64,000 bases of DNA from the NCBI RefSeq assembly GCF_014230145.1, contig NZ_JACHVC010000012.1:811001-875000 (forward strand). The letters are read 5' to 3'. The position numbers and the translations under genes were made by a program. Below, in pieces: positions 17,839 through 27,555 of the stretch (position 1 is the first letter of the stretch; the number at the start of each line of letters is the position of its first letter). The notes beneath the pieces were generated by a model, which saw nothing but the letters and a program-made list of their open reading frames with translations, did not search any database and had not been told where the DNA came from. Source of the DNA: Pelagicoccus albus (GTDB lineage: Bacteria > Verrucomicrobiota > Verrucomicrobiia > Opitutales > Opitutaceae).

Positions 17839-18414
17839 ATGAAAGATTGGTTTCTCAATTTGATCGAAGGCAACAGCAACGAAGTCATCAAAGCAGGCGT
17901 AACTGTGCTGGTGATCATCTTGACCTATGTCACCGTACGTCTCTTTCGCCGCTATATCTCCCTCACCGGTGAAAAACATCACTTCGCGGAGCAGCGTACC
18001 GCGGGGATATCCAAGGGTGGCCAAACCTTGATCTATATAGTTTCAGTCGGGGTCATTTCCAACGTACTGGGATTCGGAATACAGGGTATCTTCCTCGCCA
18101 CCAGCTCGTTCTTTGCCTTGGTCGGGGTCGCGTTTTTCGCCAACTGGTCGATTCTGAGCAACGTAACCGCCAGCGTCCTACTATACTTTACCTTCCCCTA
18201 CCGCATCGGGGACCGCTTGTCCGTGGAGAATGAGCCTAAGTACAATGGCATCTTAAAGGACGTCACCATAATGTACCTGAAAATCAAGACAGACGGCGGG
18301 TCCTATGTCACCCTGCCCTCCAACGTAGCCATCCAGAAGATTATCACCATCCAAAGCGAAGCGGATTACCAAAGGGAGAAAGAGGAGGCGGATGCCAAAA
18401 AAATCGAACGCTGA
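17839..18414 (+). CDS. Short MscS-type mechanosensitive channel
   Basis: A 191-residue protein with three predicted TM helices (about 16-36, 68-88, 92-115). The third flows into 'ANWSILSNVTASVLLYFTFPYRIGDRLSV', the pore helix and beta domain of MscS channels. The large C-terminal vestibule of E. coli MscS is much reduced. Expected role: release of solutes on hypo-osmotic shock or related gating. ATG at 17839 is preferred over one 60 bases upstream because the extra segment is not membrane-like. The last 23 bases overlap the alkC-like gene in another frame, so the two are co-transcribed. Confidence 0.8.
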   Translation: MKDWFLNLIEGNSNEVIKAGVTVLVIILTYVTVRLFRRYISLTGEKHHFAEQRTAGISKGGQTLIYIVSVGVISNVLGFGIQGIFLATSSFFALVGVAFFANWSILSNVTASVLLYFTFPYRIGDRLSVENEPKYNGILKDVTIMYLKIKTDGGSYVTLPSNVAIQKIITIQSEADYQREKEEADAKKIER

Positions 18415-19564
18415 AGCCGCCCCAAAGAGCGACGCCCACAACGAGACTAGCGGACCCCAACCGTTCAAAAACCTGATCAGCCCCGCGGTCGTTCGCAAAC
18501 TGGCTGAGTTGGTCCGCGAGGCGTACCCGGATTTCAAACACCGCAGATTTTCCAAGCGATGCCTGGAGAAACTCGATTCCCTTGAGCTCAAAGCTCGAGC
18601 CCAGCACATCGGAGAAATGCTTTGGGAAGAGCTGCCGTCCGAGCCGGAAACAGCTTTAGATATCGTCCGCCGAGCGATCGAATCGCTTCCCACCCTCGAA
18701 GAGGACACCAGCTTCGATACTTGGCTGTTTTTCCCGCTCAACTCATTGCTGAGCGCTCACGGGACAAAATCTTGGAAGGCATCCATGAAACTCATCCCAG
18801 AGGTCACGAAGCGCTTCACAGCCGAATTTGGAATCCGAGTTTTTCTGAACACCGATCACGATCGCATTTTGCCACATCTGGAAAAATGGGCTGCGGATCC
18901 TGACCCCAACTTGCGACGGCTGGTTTCCGAGGGCACCCGCTCACGCTTGCCCTGGGGCGAGCAAATTCCGGCCTTCAAAAAAGATCCAAGCTACGTGCTT
19001 CCTCTCCTAGAAACCCTTCGCGACGATCCATCCGAATACGTCCGCCGATCCGTAGCCAACAACCTCAACGACATTTCCAAAGACAACCCGCAAGTCACAT
19101 TGAAAATTGCCAGACGATGGTTGCAAGACGCCACGCCGCAGCGACGTCGCCTCGTCAAACACGCCTGCCGGACATTAATAAAAAAAGGCGACGCGGAATG
19201 CCTAAAGTTGCTCGGATATGGTTCACCCAAAATCGCTATCCGCCACTTTTCAGTTTCTCCCGAGTCAATCCAGCTTGGCGAGAAACTGAAACTGTCCGTC
19301 GAACTTGAATCTACGCAATCCGCTGAACAACAATTGATTATCGACTATCGTTTCCATTTGGTCAAAGCGAGCGGAAGCACCGCCCCCAAGGTATTCAAAG
19401 GCGCCATTGCGACACTTCCCGGAAAGTCGAAAAAGACCGTGATAAAATACTTTCACCTGAAACCAATTTCCACTCGTAGATACTACACAGGTAGCAACTC
19501 GGTCGATTTGCTCATTAATGGCAAAAACCTAGCTACCGTAACATTTCATCTCACCGTTCCTTGA
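18392..19564 (+). CDS. alkC: AlkC-like DNA alkylation repair protein (HEAT-like plus Ig-like)
   Basis: A 390-residue protein with a short basic/polar N terminus, then HEAT-like alpha repeats at about 25-265, including 'SFDTWLFFPLNSLLSAHG', 'DPDPNLRRLVSEGTRSRLPWG', 'DPSEYVRRSVANNLNDISKDNP' and 'RRRLVKHACRTLIKKGD'. A C-terminal beta region (about 275-390) resembles the Ig-like domain found in AlkC but not AlkD. AlkC enzymes excise N3-alkylated purines without flipping the base. The conserved Trp/Asp/Arg-rich grooves look present, but catalytic residues cannot be confirmed by eye. It begins inside the mscS gene (23-bp overlap). Confidence 0.82.
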   Translation: MPKKSNAEAAPKSDAHNETSGPQPFKNLISPAVVRKLAELVREAYPDFKHRRFSKRCLEKLDSLELKARAQHIGEMLWEELPSEPETALDIVRRAIESLPTLEEDTSFDTWLFFPLNSLLSAHGTKSWKASMKLIPEVTKRFTAEFGIRVFLNTDHDRILPHLEKWAADPDPNLRRLVSEGTRSRLPWGEQIPAFKKDPSYVLPLLETLRDDPSEYVRRSVANNLNDISKDNPQVTLKIARRWLQDATPQRRRLVKHACRTLIKKGDAECLKLLGYGSPKIAIRHFSVSPESIQLGEKLKLSVELESTQSAEQQLIIDYRFHLVKASGSTAPKVFKGAIATLPGKSKKTVIKYFHLKPISTRRYYTGSNSVDLLINGKNLATVTFHLTVP

Positions 19565-19605
19565 CGATTTCTTGGAGCGGGCAGAAGCAGTAACTTTCAC
19601 GTTGA

Positions 19606-22600
19606 ATGACGAACTCGCCTCCCAAGAAACAAAAAAAGCCCAGATTTAAGAAAACAAAACGAGTCGCGATCGCTTTGCTAGCGGTCTTTGTTCTCACGGT
19701 CCTCTCCTTCCCCCTCTGGTCTCCCTGGATCGCCAAGCCGCTGGCCGCCATGGCCGGCGTAAACATGGATTCGGTGGACGCCCTCTCGTGGGATCGCTGG
19801 CAAATCAGCCGGCTAGAGTACGCACAAGAGAACCTCACTGCCACGGCCGAATCAATCGAGCTCCCGTCTCCGACCAAGCTGGTCTTCTCCCACTTTTCTT
19901 CGAAGCCCGCTACCCAAAATCTCGCAGTCCAGAACTGGAAACTGGACATTACCACCGCTCCGGCTCCCGAAGAAAAGCAGGCAACTGAACCGCTGACTCC
20001 TCACGCGATCTTCAAGCTCGTGAACGATAGCCTCGCCCAATTGGGCAACTACCTCGCGTCCGTCGAAGTTTCCGAAGGAATCGTAGTGGTGGACGGGGTC
20101 GAAACCGCTTCAATCGAAGACGTACAACTAAGCCCCCTAGCTCTCGCGGTGAAGGCAGGCTACATGCCGCAAAGTCTGGAAGCCGAACTGAAGTTGACGT
20201 TTGAGAGCGAGCAGAGCTGGGACCTCGAGGTCATGGTCCCGACTTACGAACTGAGCTTGGAGTCCACACTCACCTCCACCACGGAAACCACTGAAATCGG
20301 CGGCACCCTGCTGAGTTCGGGAAACAGAGTCGAACTCGAAGCCGCATGGGCCGATGACTTTATCCCGAAAACAGCCAGCGTTAGGTCCTCAGGCTTCGGA
20401 CTCGACCAACGCTACCCATTTATGGCGAACCTCGAGAAGGTACCAGCCGTCCAGCTAAACGTGCTAGCCAACTGGGCAAGCGAGGCCTTCGACTATCAGC
20501 TTGAGGCTTTCGACGCATCCGAACAAAGCGAAGAAGCCAATATATTCCTCGCCGGAAAAGGTTCTCAGAAGCTAGTCCAGATCGAAACCGCGAAGGTCAA
20601 CCTACCGTGGCTTCTCGTCGAAAACGACAAACCTATCGAGTTGGACTTCTCCCTAGAGAATCCCCTCGAAGCGGCCATGCTCGAAGCCAAACTCGACCTC
20701 GCCAAGGTTCCCTACATCGAAGCCGGCGGCAAAGTTGAAGCCACTCTAACGACTAAGACTTCAAGCTCCGGTACCCCCATTATCAGCGCCAAGCTCGCCG
20801 GAGCGAACGTGAGCCTGTGGGATACCGCACTCGCCACCTTGGAAGCCAATCTCGACCTTGACGGAAAACAGGCATCGATCCACTCGTTCGCCATCGTCTC
20901 CGAGAAGGGGTCTGAGTTGTCTTTAAGAGGCGGATACAATATCGAGACCCAAGAGCTAGCCCCGAGTACGCTCCACCTAAAGGTCCTAAACGAATCGCAA
21001 CGTTTGCGAGACCTATTGCCCGAGTTCGACTGGCAGGCTATCGATGGCGACCTCGAAGTGAGCGGACCCGCGACTGATCCGCAATTCGCTGGCAGCCTGC
21101 AGCTCGACTCCGTGAAGTTTCCGCAAACTCAGATGCTCTCCCTCGATGCTCAGGTAAACGGTCGACTCTCCAGCCTTACCGCCGAACTTGCCGCTCGTAC
21201 CGAGTTAGAAAAACTGAATCTGGCGCTCGCGGTGGAACGAGGGTCCGAAGCGATGAAGTTGACTCTCAATCAACTGGCCCTCGCCCTGATCGATGGGGCA
21301 CCAATCCTGACTCTAGATCAGCCAGCGACAGTTGAAATGGACAACGAAACGGGCGATGCCACCTTGGCGAATATTGCTTTAGACGGCTCAAACGGCGAGC
21401 AGCTCCAGCTGTCGAGCTTCCTGCTTTCCTCTGCCAGCTTCGATATTCAAGCGACCGCCTCGAATTTCCGGACCGACATTTTCAACAACTGGTTAGCTAC
21501 CCCTGTTCCGAATTTTAGCATCCAGGAACTCGATACAGATATCCATCTTACCGAAGACGCGTCCGAAATAAAGACATCCGGATCAGCCGCATGGGCTATC
21601 ACCGACACCAGTACTATCGGCCTGAACTGGACAGCTAACTCCAATCCAGAAAGTCGAAACAACATCAATATCGATCACCTCGAAATCGGCGCTGACTCGA
21701 AGCATATCCTCGTGGCCGAAGGTCAATTTCCCATATCCATTTATTGGGCACAAAAAGCGATCAAGACGGAGATACTTCACGACGCGCCTGTCGCTTTCTC
21801 GTTGGAATCATCTCCTCACCCAGATTTTTGGAATTCACTGGCCAAAGTGGTACCAGTCGCGCTCAAGAAACCAGTCATCCGAGCAAATCTCGAAGGTACG
21901 CTCGACAACCCGACCGGCCACATAAACTTGCAGTTAGCCTCCCTGGACTGGACCCATCCGACCGAACCTAGCAGAAGCCTCAGCCTCCGTGACTTCAAGA
22001 CCACTCTCGATGCCGATTCGGATGGAATTGAGATCTCGCAGCTCGAGGCGCACTTCGGAAACAACATCATTACTGCCAATGCCACCCTGCCACTCGGCGA
22101 TACAACACTCCTGCAGGCTGCCCAGAACGCGACGGCACTCGATCTCGCCCCCCTCACCGGACACGCAAGAATTGAGCTCGTCGAGTTCGCAGCCCTTAAA
22201 GCCTGGCTTCCACCAATCATTCGCCAGGAGGGAAAAGCTATCGTCGATGCCAACTTCGAAAACGGGAAAATTTCCGCCGTGGCTGAAATCGAAAACTTAG
22301 CCACACGACCGGCTCCACCTCTAAGCGCCATGTCCAAAATTTCTGGGCGAGTCCGCTACGAAGAGGGAATCGTGACCGTTGAAAAACTGACGGGTACCGC
22401 CGAAAAAAGCCCCTTCAGTCTCGCTGGTACCGCGGACATAAACGATATCGAGCGACCGCGCCTCGATCTGAAGTTCACGAGCAAGGAGTTTCCGATGCTA
22501 CGCGACGACGGTCTCGTGATGAGCGGTGACATCGACGTGGCAGTAGTATCGCCCGACAAAGCCCCGCCGCAGATCAAAGGTTCAGTCATGCTGACTAAAG

Positions 22601-23334
22601 GACTATTTCTGGTTGAGCCCAACCTGATCGCGAGCTCGGCTAAAACCGTCAGCACACGCCCACCCTACTTCGCAGTTGAACAGGAACCGTTCAAAGATTG
22701 GGGGCTCAACCTGACGATTCGCGGTGATGAATTTCTACGCGTCTCCAACTCCTTCTTTGAAGGCACACTTTCCGCCGATTTCGTTCTGGAAGGCAGCCTC
22801 GGCACTCCACTCCTGATCGGTAAAGCGGAGACGAACTCAGGACGGGTCATCTTCCCCGCCAGCTCCTTGAACCTAAAGAACGGTCAAGCTCTGATCACCC
22901 GCGATCGTCCGTCCGAACTCCAGCTAGAAGCGATCGCTGAAGGTCGCCTCTTCGCATACGATGTCAGCCTCGACGTCAGTGGCACCGTCGACGATATCGA
23001 ACTCGTGATCACTTCAAACCCGGCTCTTACGCAGGTGGACGCACTCCTTCTCCTAACCACCGGCACCGTACCGGACAGCTCCGGCAGCCTTGCCCAAAAT
23101 TCCGCAAGCTCACTCGGGATGTTTATCGGCAAAGGCCTATTTAGAAAACTAACCGGGGGAAACAGCGACTCAGCAAGTAAGCTGAATGTGGAAGTGGGAC
23201 AGGAGATCTCGCACCAAGGCAAGAAAACGATAAACGCCACTTACCAGCTCAGCGAGACCCTCGAAGTCGAGGGTGAGTACGACAAACGAGACGAATTTAA
23301 CGGCAACCTTAAATGGACCTTCTTCAGACGATAA
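19606..23334 (+). CDS. tamB: TamB-like inner-membrane-anchored translocation/lipid-transport protein
   Basis: The 1242-residue product has a single N-terminal anchor (about 18-38), then a very long beta-rich periplasmic region with repeated 'leakldlakvp' style strands. The C-terminal DUF490/TamB domain (about 850-1242) includes 'GRVRYEEGIVTVEKLTGTAE', 'GSVMLTKGLF', 'GTLSADFVLEGSLGTPLLIGKAE' and 'NATYQLSETLEVEGEYDKRDEFNG'. The final residues are FFRR. TamB forms a beta-taco bridge between membranes and works with TamA, or as an AsmA-like lipid conduit. It precedes tamA and overlaps it by 22 bp; in Proteobacteria the usual order is tamA-tamB. Confidence 0.9.
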   Translation: MTNSPPKKQKKPRFKKTKRVAIALLAVFVLTVLSFPLWSPWIAKPLAAMAGVNMDSVDALSWDRWQISRLEYAQENLTATAESIELPSPTKLVFSHFSSKPATQNLAVQNWKLDITTAPAPEEKQATEPLTPHAIFKLVNDSLAQLGNYLASVEVSEGIVVVDGVETASIEDVQLSPLALAVKAGYMPQSLEAELKLTFESEQSWDLEVMVPTYELSLESTLTSTTETTEIGGTLLSSGNRVELEAAWADDFIPKTASVRSSGFGLDQRYPFMANLEKVPAVQLNVLANWASEAFDYQLEAFDASEQSEEANIFLAGKGSQKLVQIETAKVNLPWLLVENDKPIELDFSLENPLEAAMLEAKLDLAKVPYIEAGGKVEATLTTKTSSSGTPIISAKLAGANVSLWDTALATLEANLDLDGKQASIHSFAIVSEKGSELSLRGGYNIETQELAPSTLHLKVLNESQRLRDLLPEFDWQAIDGDLEVSGPATDPQFAGSLQLDSVKFPQTQMLSLDAQVNGRLSSLTAELAARTELEKLNLALAVERGSEAMKLTLNQLALALIDGAPILTLDQPATVEMDNETGDATLANIALDGSNGEQLQLSSFLLSSASFDIQATASNFRTDIFNNWLATPVPNFSIQELDTDIHLTEDASEIKTSGSAAWAITDTSTIGLNWTANSNPESRNNINIDHLEIGADSKHILVAEGQFPISIYWAQKAIKTEILHDAPVAFSLESSPHPDFWNSLAKVVPVALKKPVIRANLEGTLDNPTGHINLQLASLDWTHPTEPSRSLSLRDFKTTLDADSDGIEISQLEAHFGNNIITANATLPLGDTTLLQAAQNATALDLAPLTGHARIELVEFAALKAWLPPIIRQEGKAIVDANFENGKISAVAEIENLATRPAPPLSAMSKISGRVRYEEGIVTVEKLTGTAEKSPFSLAGTADINDIERPRLDLKFTSKEFPMLRDDGLVMSGDIDVAVVSPDKAPPQIKGSVMLTKGLFLVEPNLIASSAKTVSTRPPYFAVEQEPFKDWGLNLTIRGDEFLRVSNSFFEGTLSADFVLEGSLGTPLLIGKAETNSGRVIFPASSLNLKNGQALITRDRPSELQLEAIAEGRLFAYDVSLDVSGTVDDIELVITSNPALTQVDALLLLTTGTVPDSSGSLAQNSASSLGMFIGKGLFRKLTGGNSDSASKLNVEVGQEISHQGKKTINATYQLSETLEVEGEYDKRDEFNGNLKWTFFRR

Positions 23335-25436
23335 ACCGCTCCCAACTTCCTACTAGACGACCCGTGTCTCCCTTCCGCCGCTCTACATTTATAATCGCTG
23401 CCTTATTCGTATCCGCTTTCGCGGCGACGGAATCTTTGGCCAAGCCCGTGAAGGTTAAAGGCTTTGGTCTATTCGGAAATGCCGAGCTCCGAAGTGCCCT
23501 TACTCTGCTAGACATAGGCGATGGCGATCTGAGCGCTCAAAAAATGGATGATGGAGCCTTTCTGCTCCTCACACGATTAACACAAAATGGCTACCTCGAC
23601 GCCACAGTCTCCGCTGAATATGAGATGGAGGACGGCTCAATCAACGATGTCGAGTGGAGAGCTCCTTTCGAAGCAAAAATACCAGAAGACGTAGTCGCTC
23701 AGAAAATACGCTACACCGTAAATCCAAACACCTTGTATTACTACGACACGGTTGAAATCGAGGGATTGAGCTCCATCGACACCGATGAAGCGAAGGCCTA
23801 CATCATCCCAGACACAGCTCTGTATTCTAGGAAGAAAGACAAATCCTACTCTCCCAACATCGTCTCCAACCATCAGAAACAACTCGCAGCTGTCCTCGCG
23901 ACGCTTGGTAGAATTGACGCAAAGGTAACGATTAAATCGACCGATATCGATCGGGAAACTGGTGCCGTTGATGTCGTTTTTTCCGTCAACGAAGGTCCCC
24001 TCTACGAAATAGAACAAGTCGAGATCCACTATCTCGAAAAGGAAAAGGAGCCTGAGATCGAGCAACTCGAAGTGGATCGGGTGTACACGAGAACCTGGGT
24101 AGAGGATCAGATACGAAACCTTCGAAATAAGTCCTACAATCTTGGATACCCAGACACTAGCGTAAGCAGCCGTATCGCAAAATCAGAGCCAGAAGGCGAC
24201 ACCATCCAAGTGTATCTCCAATTCGATGTCCGTCGAGGCGCCAAATACACTCTTTCCGGCGTCGAACATGTCGGAGCGACCGATACGCATACACCTCTAT
24301 TAAATAGAAAAGCAGATCTCGAAATCGGAGAAGAACTCGACATTACCGAAACCGAGGCCGCTCGCAGAAACCTCTCAAGACTGGGGATTTTCGACCGGAT
24401 CGATTTGCGCTACGAAGACGATGGAGAAGGCCAGCGAAAAGCCGTCTACGAATATACCAACGGTGATCGCGTCCAAGCCCAGTTGCTGTTTGGATACGGC
24501 AGCTACGAACAATTCAGAGGAGGTTTTCTGGCAGAAAGGGATAATCTTTTTGGAAGGGCTCACACACTTTCCTTCTCGGCTATCCAATCGCTTAAGTCCA
24601 CGAGCGGGGGAATCGACTACACCGTACCTGACATATTCGGAGAGAATATAACAGGTACCTTCGAGCTCAACTATCTCGACCGGCAAGAGATCAATTTCGA
24701 CCGCACTGAACAAGGGGTGACCTTGGGCCTCTTCACTCGTCTCACGAAACTTAAAGTCGACGTCGGACTGGACTATGCATTTGAGCTGAAGGAATCCAGC
24801 AATCCGGAATTGGGCGAAGAGCTCGGACTCGGCGAGGCGAACGTGGGAAGTATTTCGCTTCGGGCTTCGCGAAGCACATTGGATAATCTCTTGTACCCAA
24901 CTGACGGTTACGAGCTAACGGGAACAATCCAGTACGCTGGGACTTCTCTCGGAGGGGAAACTGATTTCATCAAACCAGAGTTGAGTGCCGCGATACACCA
25001 ACGCGTCGGAAGCCGCTGGATTTTTCACCTCGGAGCACGTGGAGGCATCATAGGAGACAATGCAGAAAATCTATCTTACTCCGACCGTTTCATTGTAGGC
25101 GGGGAAAACTCGATACGTGGATACCGCCGCGGTGGCGCTGCGCCGATCGTCGACGGAAACCTTAAGAATCCACTCGCTTACGCTCAACTCAACATGGAGG
25201 TTGAATACCCGATCCTCGATCAGTTGAACGTAGTCCTCTTCTCCGATTCACTTCGAACTTGGGTAGATGAAGTATCCATGGATAACTACATCTACGAGGA
25301 CTTGTTCAGTGTCGGACTCGGACTCCGTTACAACACCATCATCGGGCCCGTGCGCTTGGAATATGGCCACAACCTAAACCCGCGCCCCGAGGACCCAGAG
25401 GGCACCTTTCACCTCTCCATAGGCTTCCCGTTCTGA
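23313..25436 (+). CDS. tamA: TamA-like Omp85 outer-membrane protein (POTRA plus barrel)
   Basis: A 707-residue Omp85 family member. A signal peptide follows a Pro/Arg-rich leader (hydrophobic run about 27-43). POTRA-like repeats occupy about 45-370. A 16-strand barrel at about 375-707 contains the lid-lock motif NSIRGYRRG (Omp85 [V/I]RG[F/Y]) and ends in a terminal Phe (SIGFPF). BamA is distinguished by five POTRA domains and a separate neighbourhood; coupling to tamB makes TamA the better call. The start lies inside the tamB gene. A downstream Met would shorten the unusual leader but is not clearly better. Confidence 0.87.
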   Translation: MDLLQTINRSQLPTRRPVSPFRRSTFIIAALFVSAFAATESLAKPVKVKGFGLFGNAELRSALTLLDIGDGDLSAQKMDDGAFLLLTRLTQNGYLDATVSAEYEMEDGSINDVEWRAPFEAKIPEDVVAQKIRYTVNPNTLYYYDTVEIEGLSSIDTDEAKAYIIPDTALYSRKKDKSYSPNIVSNHQKQLAAVLATLGRIDAKVTIKSTDIDRETGAVDVVFSVNEGPLYEIEQVEIHYLEKEKEPEIEQLEVDRVYTRTWVEDQIRNLRNKSYNLGYPDTSVSSRIAKSEPEGDTIQVYLQFDVRRGAKYTLSGVEHVGATDTHTPLLNRKADLEIGEELDITETEAARRNLSRLGIFDRIDLRYEDDGEGQRKAVYEYTNGDRVQAQLLFGYGSYEQFRGGFLAERDNLFGRAHTLSFSAIQSLKSTSGGIDYTVPDIFGENITGTFELNYLDRQEINFDRTEQGVTLGLFTRLTKLKVDVGLDYAFELKESSNPELGEELGLGEANVGSISLRASRSTLDNLLYPTDGYELTGTIQYAGTSLGGETDFIKPELSAAIHQRVGSRWIFHLGARGGIIGDNAENLSYSDRFIVGGENSIRGYRRGGAAPIVDGNLKNPLAYAQLNMEVEYPILDQLNVVLFSDSLRTWVDEVSMDNYIYEDLFSVGLGLRYNTIIGPVRLEYGHNLNPRPEDPEGTFHLSIGFPF

Positions 25437-25448
25437 TCGGAAACCAAG

Positions 25449-25479
25449 AAGCCTAGGAACCAAAAAAGTCCCTAGGCTT
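25449..25479. terminator. Hairpin between convergent tamA and TPR genes
   Basis: AAGCCTAGG and CCTAGGCTT form a perfect 9-bp stem around a 13-nt A-rich loop. T-tracts on both sides are short, so it is a weak bidirectional terminator candidate serving tamA and the Ton operon. Confidence 0.5.
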
Positions 25480-25499
25480 TAAAAGGAAAGGCAACTGGT

Positions 25500-26861
25500 T
25501 TAGCTACGTTGAGCTGCTTCTTCCACGGCTCGTAGATAATCGGCAACATTGGCCTGATAATCCATATCGAGAGACTGACGCAACTTCTTCGCAGCCTCTG
25601 CGTAGTCCTTTTGCTCCACGAGCATTTGTCCATATTGCAAGAAGGCTTGAGCGGCCACTTCATCGATATTTTCAGCCCGCTGAAAGAGGAAGGCGGCCTC
25701 CTCGTAGTCTGACTTTTTCCAAGAATGCTTGGCTAGAAGTAGAATAGCGCGACCGTTCATCGGATCCGCTTCGATTATTTCCTCCAAGGTGGCGGCTGCG
25801 TCATCACTGTTTCCAGAACCCAACTCTACCTCCGCCTTCAAATTTAGAAGTACAAGCTTTTGCTCATCGTCGATCGCCGCCGCCAACTCAGTCAAGGCAA
25901 GCTCATTCAATTCGAGAGCACTGTCCCAAGCTTGGTTATCGATAAAAGAAGATATCGCTCTGCGTAGGCTGGAAAAACGACTGGCCTTGTTGCTCGTACG
26001 GCCAAGAGCTTCTTCGTAAGCATCCAAAGCTAAGCCGTACATGCCTCGGTTCGCATAAATGTCAGCCAAGAGGAACAGACTTCCTTCACTTCCTTTATTC
26101 AGGCGGCGAGCTATTTCTAGGTTGGCAATTGCTTCCGTCAGATTCTCTTGGGCCAAAGCTATATTCGCTTGGTGCAGGTAGAGCTCGTGGCTCGCGTCCT
26201 CTTGCCCTATTAGTTCTGTAACCAAGCCTGATGCCGTGGCGTAATCTTCCAGTTCGATCAAACAACGGATCTTCCCGAGTTTCCAATCCTTGGAGTCAGG
26301 CTGAAAAGCAATCGCTAGATTATAGGCGTTCAAGGCAGAGGAGAATTTGCCGAGATTGAGATAACTGTAACCAAGTAATCCATACGACATTCCATCTGCG
26401 CCACCAAGCTCCATCCCTTTGACGAGAGCGTCTATACCCTCTTGCAGGCGGTCACTCTGTATGTACGCGATACCAAGGTTTTTGTAAGCCCGCATGAAAT
26501 TTGGGAATTTCCGAACCGCGTCTTCGTAAGCTGAAATAGCACGGTCCATTTCTCCCAGCTGCATGCGGATGGTTCCCAACATGAAATCCATCGGAGCGCT
26601 AGAATCCGGCCCGATACGCTCCTCGAGAAGCGTGGCGCCTTGCGATAAGTCCGACTCCAAAATGCTCATCAAAGTCTTGAAAAACTGTCCTTCGTCTTCG
26701 CTAAGCTTGGGCTCTAATTCGCTATGGACTCCATAGCTGCCCATAACTCTATTCTGAAAACCTTCGTCGGTCCAAAAGTTCTCGCTCAAGGGATAGGTTT
26801 GAGCCGACGCGATAGTCCCGCCCAAGGCAAGAACGCTTAACATTGTCTTAACGTATTTCAT
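25500..26861 (-). CDS. Periplasmic TPR protein, last gene of the TonB2-type operon
   Basis: A 453-residue protein with a signal peptide (about 1-20, ASA/QTY) and roughly ten TPR-like helical pairs, for example 'YKNLGIAYIQSDRLQEGIDALVKGMELGG', 'GLLGYSYLNLGKFSSALNAYNLAIAFQP' and 'LLADIYANRGMYGLALDAYEEAL'. In Vibrio TonB2 systems a TPR protein ends the same gene set and is thought to aid the Ton complex; its exact task is unknown. It follows tonB by 17 bp and ends before a hairpin, so it closes the operon. Confidence 0.85.
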   Translation of the reverse strand: MKYVKTMLSVLALGGTIASAQTYPLSENFWTDEGFQNRVMGSYGVHSELEPKLSEDEGQFFKTLMSILESDLSQGATLLEERIGPDSSAPMDFMLGTIRMQLGEMDRAISAYEDAVRKFPNFMRAYKNLGIAYIQSDRLQEGIDALVKGMELGGADGMSYGLLGYSYLNLGKFSSALNAYNLAIAFQPDSKDWKLGKIRCLIELEDYATASGLVTELIGQEDASHELYLHQANIALAQENLTEAIANLEIARRLNKGSEGSLFLLADIYANRGMYGLALDAYEEALGRTSNKASRFSSLRRAISSFIDNQAWDSALELNELALTELAAAIDDEQKLVLLNLKAEVELGSGNSDDAAATLEEIIEADPMNGRAILLLAKHSWKKSDYEEAAFLFQRAENIDEVAAQAFLQYGQMLVEQKDYAEAAKKLRQSLDMDYQANVADYLRAVEEAAQRS

Positions 26862-26878
26862 CTAGCGTATCCAAAAAT

Positions 26879-27547
26879 TTACTGTGGTTCAAAAGTGAGC
26901 GGAAATGTGAATCGCGACCGCACCGCGCGTCCGTCCTTTTTCGGAATCGTGAAACGAAAGGACTCAAAATACTCGATCATCTCCTTTTCGGCGATAGGGT
27001 TAGTCAACCGGCGGAAATTCTGAAAAAGAACCCGTCCATTCTCATCGATGATTATTAACGCGTGAGCGACCACAGGCTCTTTAACCCGACCGACGGCATG
27101 CCGTGGCCAAGACCAAGTGGGTTCGCGTAGCGGACGAGGCTTTTCATCAAGCTCGGCAACACTGAAGGTCTGAATTTCCTCCAAAGCATTGGTATCCACA
27201 TCGAAGCCGCCCATGCCAAACGCGGCTCCAAGGGCGTTGCCCGTTCCTGGGTTCATGGCTAGTTGCAGTTGGCTTAGGCTCAAGGGTTTTGGCTGACTCT
27301 GTAGTTCGGGCGAAGGTTGCTCCACTTTCTCTTCCGGCGGAGGTGGCGGCTCCGGAGGTGGAGGTGGCGGAGGTGGCAAAGCCACGTCGACCGTGCGTAC
27401 AGTACGCCGCTCTTTTACTGACAATAGATGCTGGGTAAAAGGCAGCACGAAGACGAGGATGGCCACCAGCAATACGGCATAGACGAAAATGCGAGCAAAC
27501 CTAGCCGGACCGCGTTTGATTCCTACAGACTGATAGGGCTCACTCAT
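26879..27547 (-). CDS. TonB-family energy transducer (TonB2 type)
   Basis: A 222-residue protein with an N-terminal TM (about 17-37), a Pro-rich spacer with runs of eight and five prolines (about 50-80), and a C-terminal TonB_C domain (about 130-222, with 'RAVVAHALIIIDENGRVLFQNFRR' type strands). It transmits proton-motive force from ExbB/ExbD to outer-membrane receptors such as the one at 5.1-7.2 kb. Short TonB2-type proteins are usual in this operon type. Spacing to exbD is 8 bp and to the TPR gene 17 bp. Co-transcribed with the DUF3450/TtpC/ExbB/ExbD genes. Confidence 0.9.
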   Translation of the reverse strand: MSEPYQSVGIKRGPARFARIFVYAVLLVAILVFVLPFTQHLLSVKERRTVRTVDVALPPPPPPPPEPPPPPEEKVEQPSPELQSQPKPLSLSQLQLAMNPGTGNALGAAFGMGGFDVDTNALEEIQTFSVAELDEKPRPLREPTWSWPRHAVGRVKEPVVAHALIIIDENGRVLFQNFRRLTNPIAEKEMIEYFESFRFTIPKKDGRAVRSRFTFPLTFEPQ

Positions 27548-27555
27548 GGCTACCC

